5,659 bases of DNA from assembly GCA_938003515.1 (NCBI GenBank), contig CALKYL010000329.1, positions 1 through 5,659 on the forward strand, in the 5' to 3' direction. This DNA comes from an uncultured bacterium. GTDB lineage: Bacteria; Planctomycetota; UBA1135; UBA2386. A model generated the notes under the pieces. That model saw only the letters and a list, made by a program, of their open reading frames with translations. It ran no database searches and had not been told where the DNA came from. Position numbers and translations under genes: made by a program. Positions 5,111 to 5,659 of the stretch are shown piece by piece (position 1 is the stretch's first letter; every line of letters begins with the position of its first letter).

Positions 5111-5659
5111 TCAGTCGACGAACGCCGGCGGCTCGCGGTCGAGATCGTAGACGCAGCCCGCCGGGCGGTCTCGCAGCAGCGCCGCCACGGCGACGGCGAC
5201 CTCGTCGGCGGTGTGCATGCGGCCGATGCGGTTCTGTTCGCCCATGCGCCGCATGGCCTCGTCGGCGCCGGTCCGGCCGCGCGCGGCCACCGCGGCGGCC
5301 GCCGTGCGCGTGATCGCGGTGTCGACGAAGCCGGGGCAGACGGCGTAGACGCGCACGCCGCGCGGTTCGAGCTCGGCGGCGAGCGCGCGCGCGAGGCCGA
5401 CCATGCCGTGCTTGGCGGCCGTGTACGCGGCGGTGAACGGGAAGCCGCGCCGGCCGGCGGACGACGCGACGTGCAGGAGGCAGCCGTGGCCGCGCGCCTT
5501 CATCGCCGGCGCCACGGCGCTCGCGAAGGCGAGCGGCGCCGCGACGTGCAGGTCGAGGACCTCGCGCAGCGTCGCGTCCGAGGTGTGTTCGACCTTCGCC
5601 GACGGGGCGGTGCCGGCGTTGCTGACGACGACGTCGGGCGGGCCGAAGAGCTTCTCGGC
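5111..5659 (-). CDS. Short-chain dehydrogenase/reductase, N-terminus cut by window end
   Basis: NAD(P)-dependent oxidoreductase of the classical SDR family. The reading frame stays open to the window edge, giving 182 residues; roughly 60-70 more, including the TGxxxGxG cofactor-binding motif, should lie beyond 5659. Seen in the visible part (numbered from the edge): the DVVVSNAG strand and motif (9-16), Ser66 in VASSAG, Tyr79 and Lys83 of the YxxxK motif (YTAAK), and CPGFVDT (108-114) after the catalytic helix. The usual catalytic-tetrad asparagine position on the helix before the Ser strand reads His38 in LDLHVAAP. Apparent start codons inside this stretch, such as GTG at 5513-5515, are internal. 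As first gene of a run with crotonase-family and acyl-CoA dehydrogenase genes, it may oxidise a 3-hydroxyacyl-CoA; this rests on context only. SDR substrates are not predictable from these motifs. Confidence 0.9.
   Translation of the reverse strand, partial: AEKLFGPPDVVVSNAGTAPSAKVEHTSDATLREVLDLHVAAPLAFASAVAPAMKARGHGCLLHVASSAGRRGFPFTAAYTAAKHGMVGLARALAAELEPRGVRVYAVCPGFVDTAITRTAAAAVAARGRTGADEAMRRMGEQNRIGRMHTADEVAVAVAALLRDRPAGCVYDLDREPPAFVD

Overview
The window comes from a very G+C-rich bacterial chromosome with densely packed genes and strong G/C preference at third codon positions. A signal-peptide-bearing peptidase, a flagellar-type stator pair with a peptidoglycan-binding partner, and fatty acyl-CoA catabolism genes point to a Gram-negative, probably motile heterotroph. 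The stator proteins resemble the MotC/MotD-type pairs known from Pseudomonas, but the sequence does not fix the phylum. High-GC Proteobacteria, Myxococcota or Planctomycetota are all possible. I see no mobile element, CRISPR array, tRNA or rRNA.

Left part (plus strand): a complete M20D-family amidohydrolase (101-1396) with an apparent Sec signal peptide. A non-coding gap (1397-1537) follows. It holds three back-to-back inverted repeats and a sigma-28 (FliA)-like promoter candidate with the right 15-nt spacing. Next are two tightly linked genes for a stator channel protein (MotA/MotC/PomA family, 1538-2305) and its plug/anchor partner (MotB/MotD family, 2319-3053). The anchor protein keeps the ion-carrying aspartate, but its C-terminal OmpA-like domain has lost most of the residues that normally bind peptidoglycan.

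Right part (minus strand): three co-directional genes read leftwards: a short-chain dehydrogenase cut by the window end (5111-5659), an enoyl-CoA hydratase/isomerase-family protein (4289-5086) and an acyl-CoA dehydrogenase (3114-4292). They are separated by 24 nt and then by a 4-nt start/stop overlap, so they look like one operon. Together they could supply the oxidation, hydration/isomerisation and second oxidation steps of a beta-oxidation-like path; no thiolase or CoA ligase is visible here. The crotonase-family member lacks both glutamates of classical enoyl-CoA hydratase, so its exact reaction is open. The operon converges on the stator genes with a 60-nt gap carrying short swapped repeats but no clear terminator.

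No new defence or mobile system is evident. The best leads are the divergent anchor domain of the MotB-like protein, the candidate sigma-28 promoter, and the non-canonical active site of the crotonase-family enzyme.
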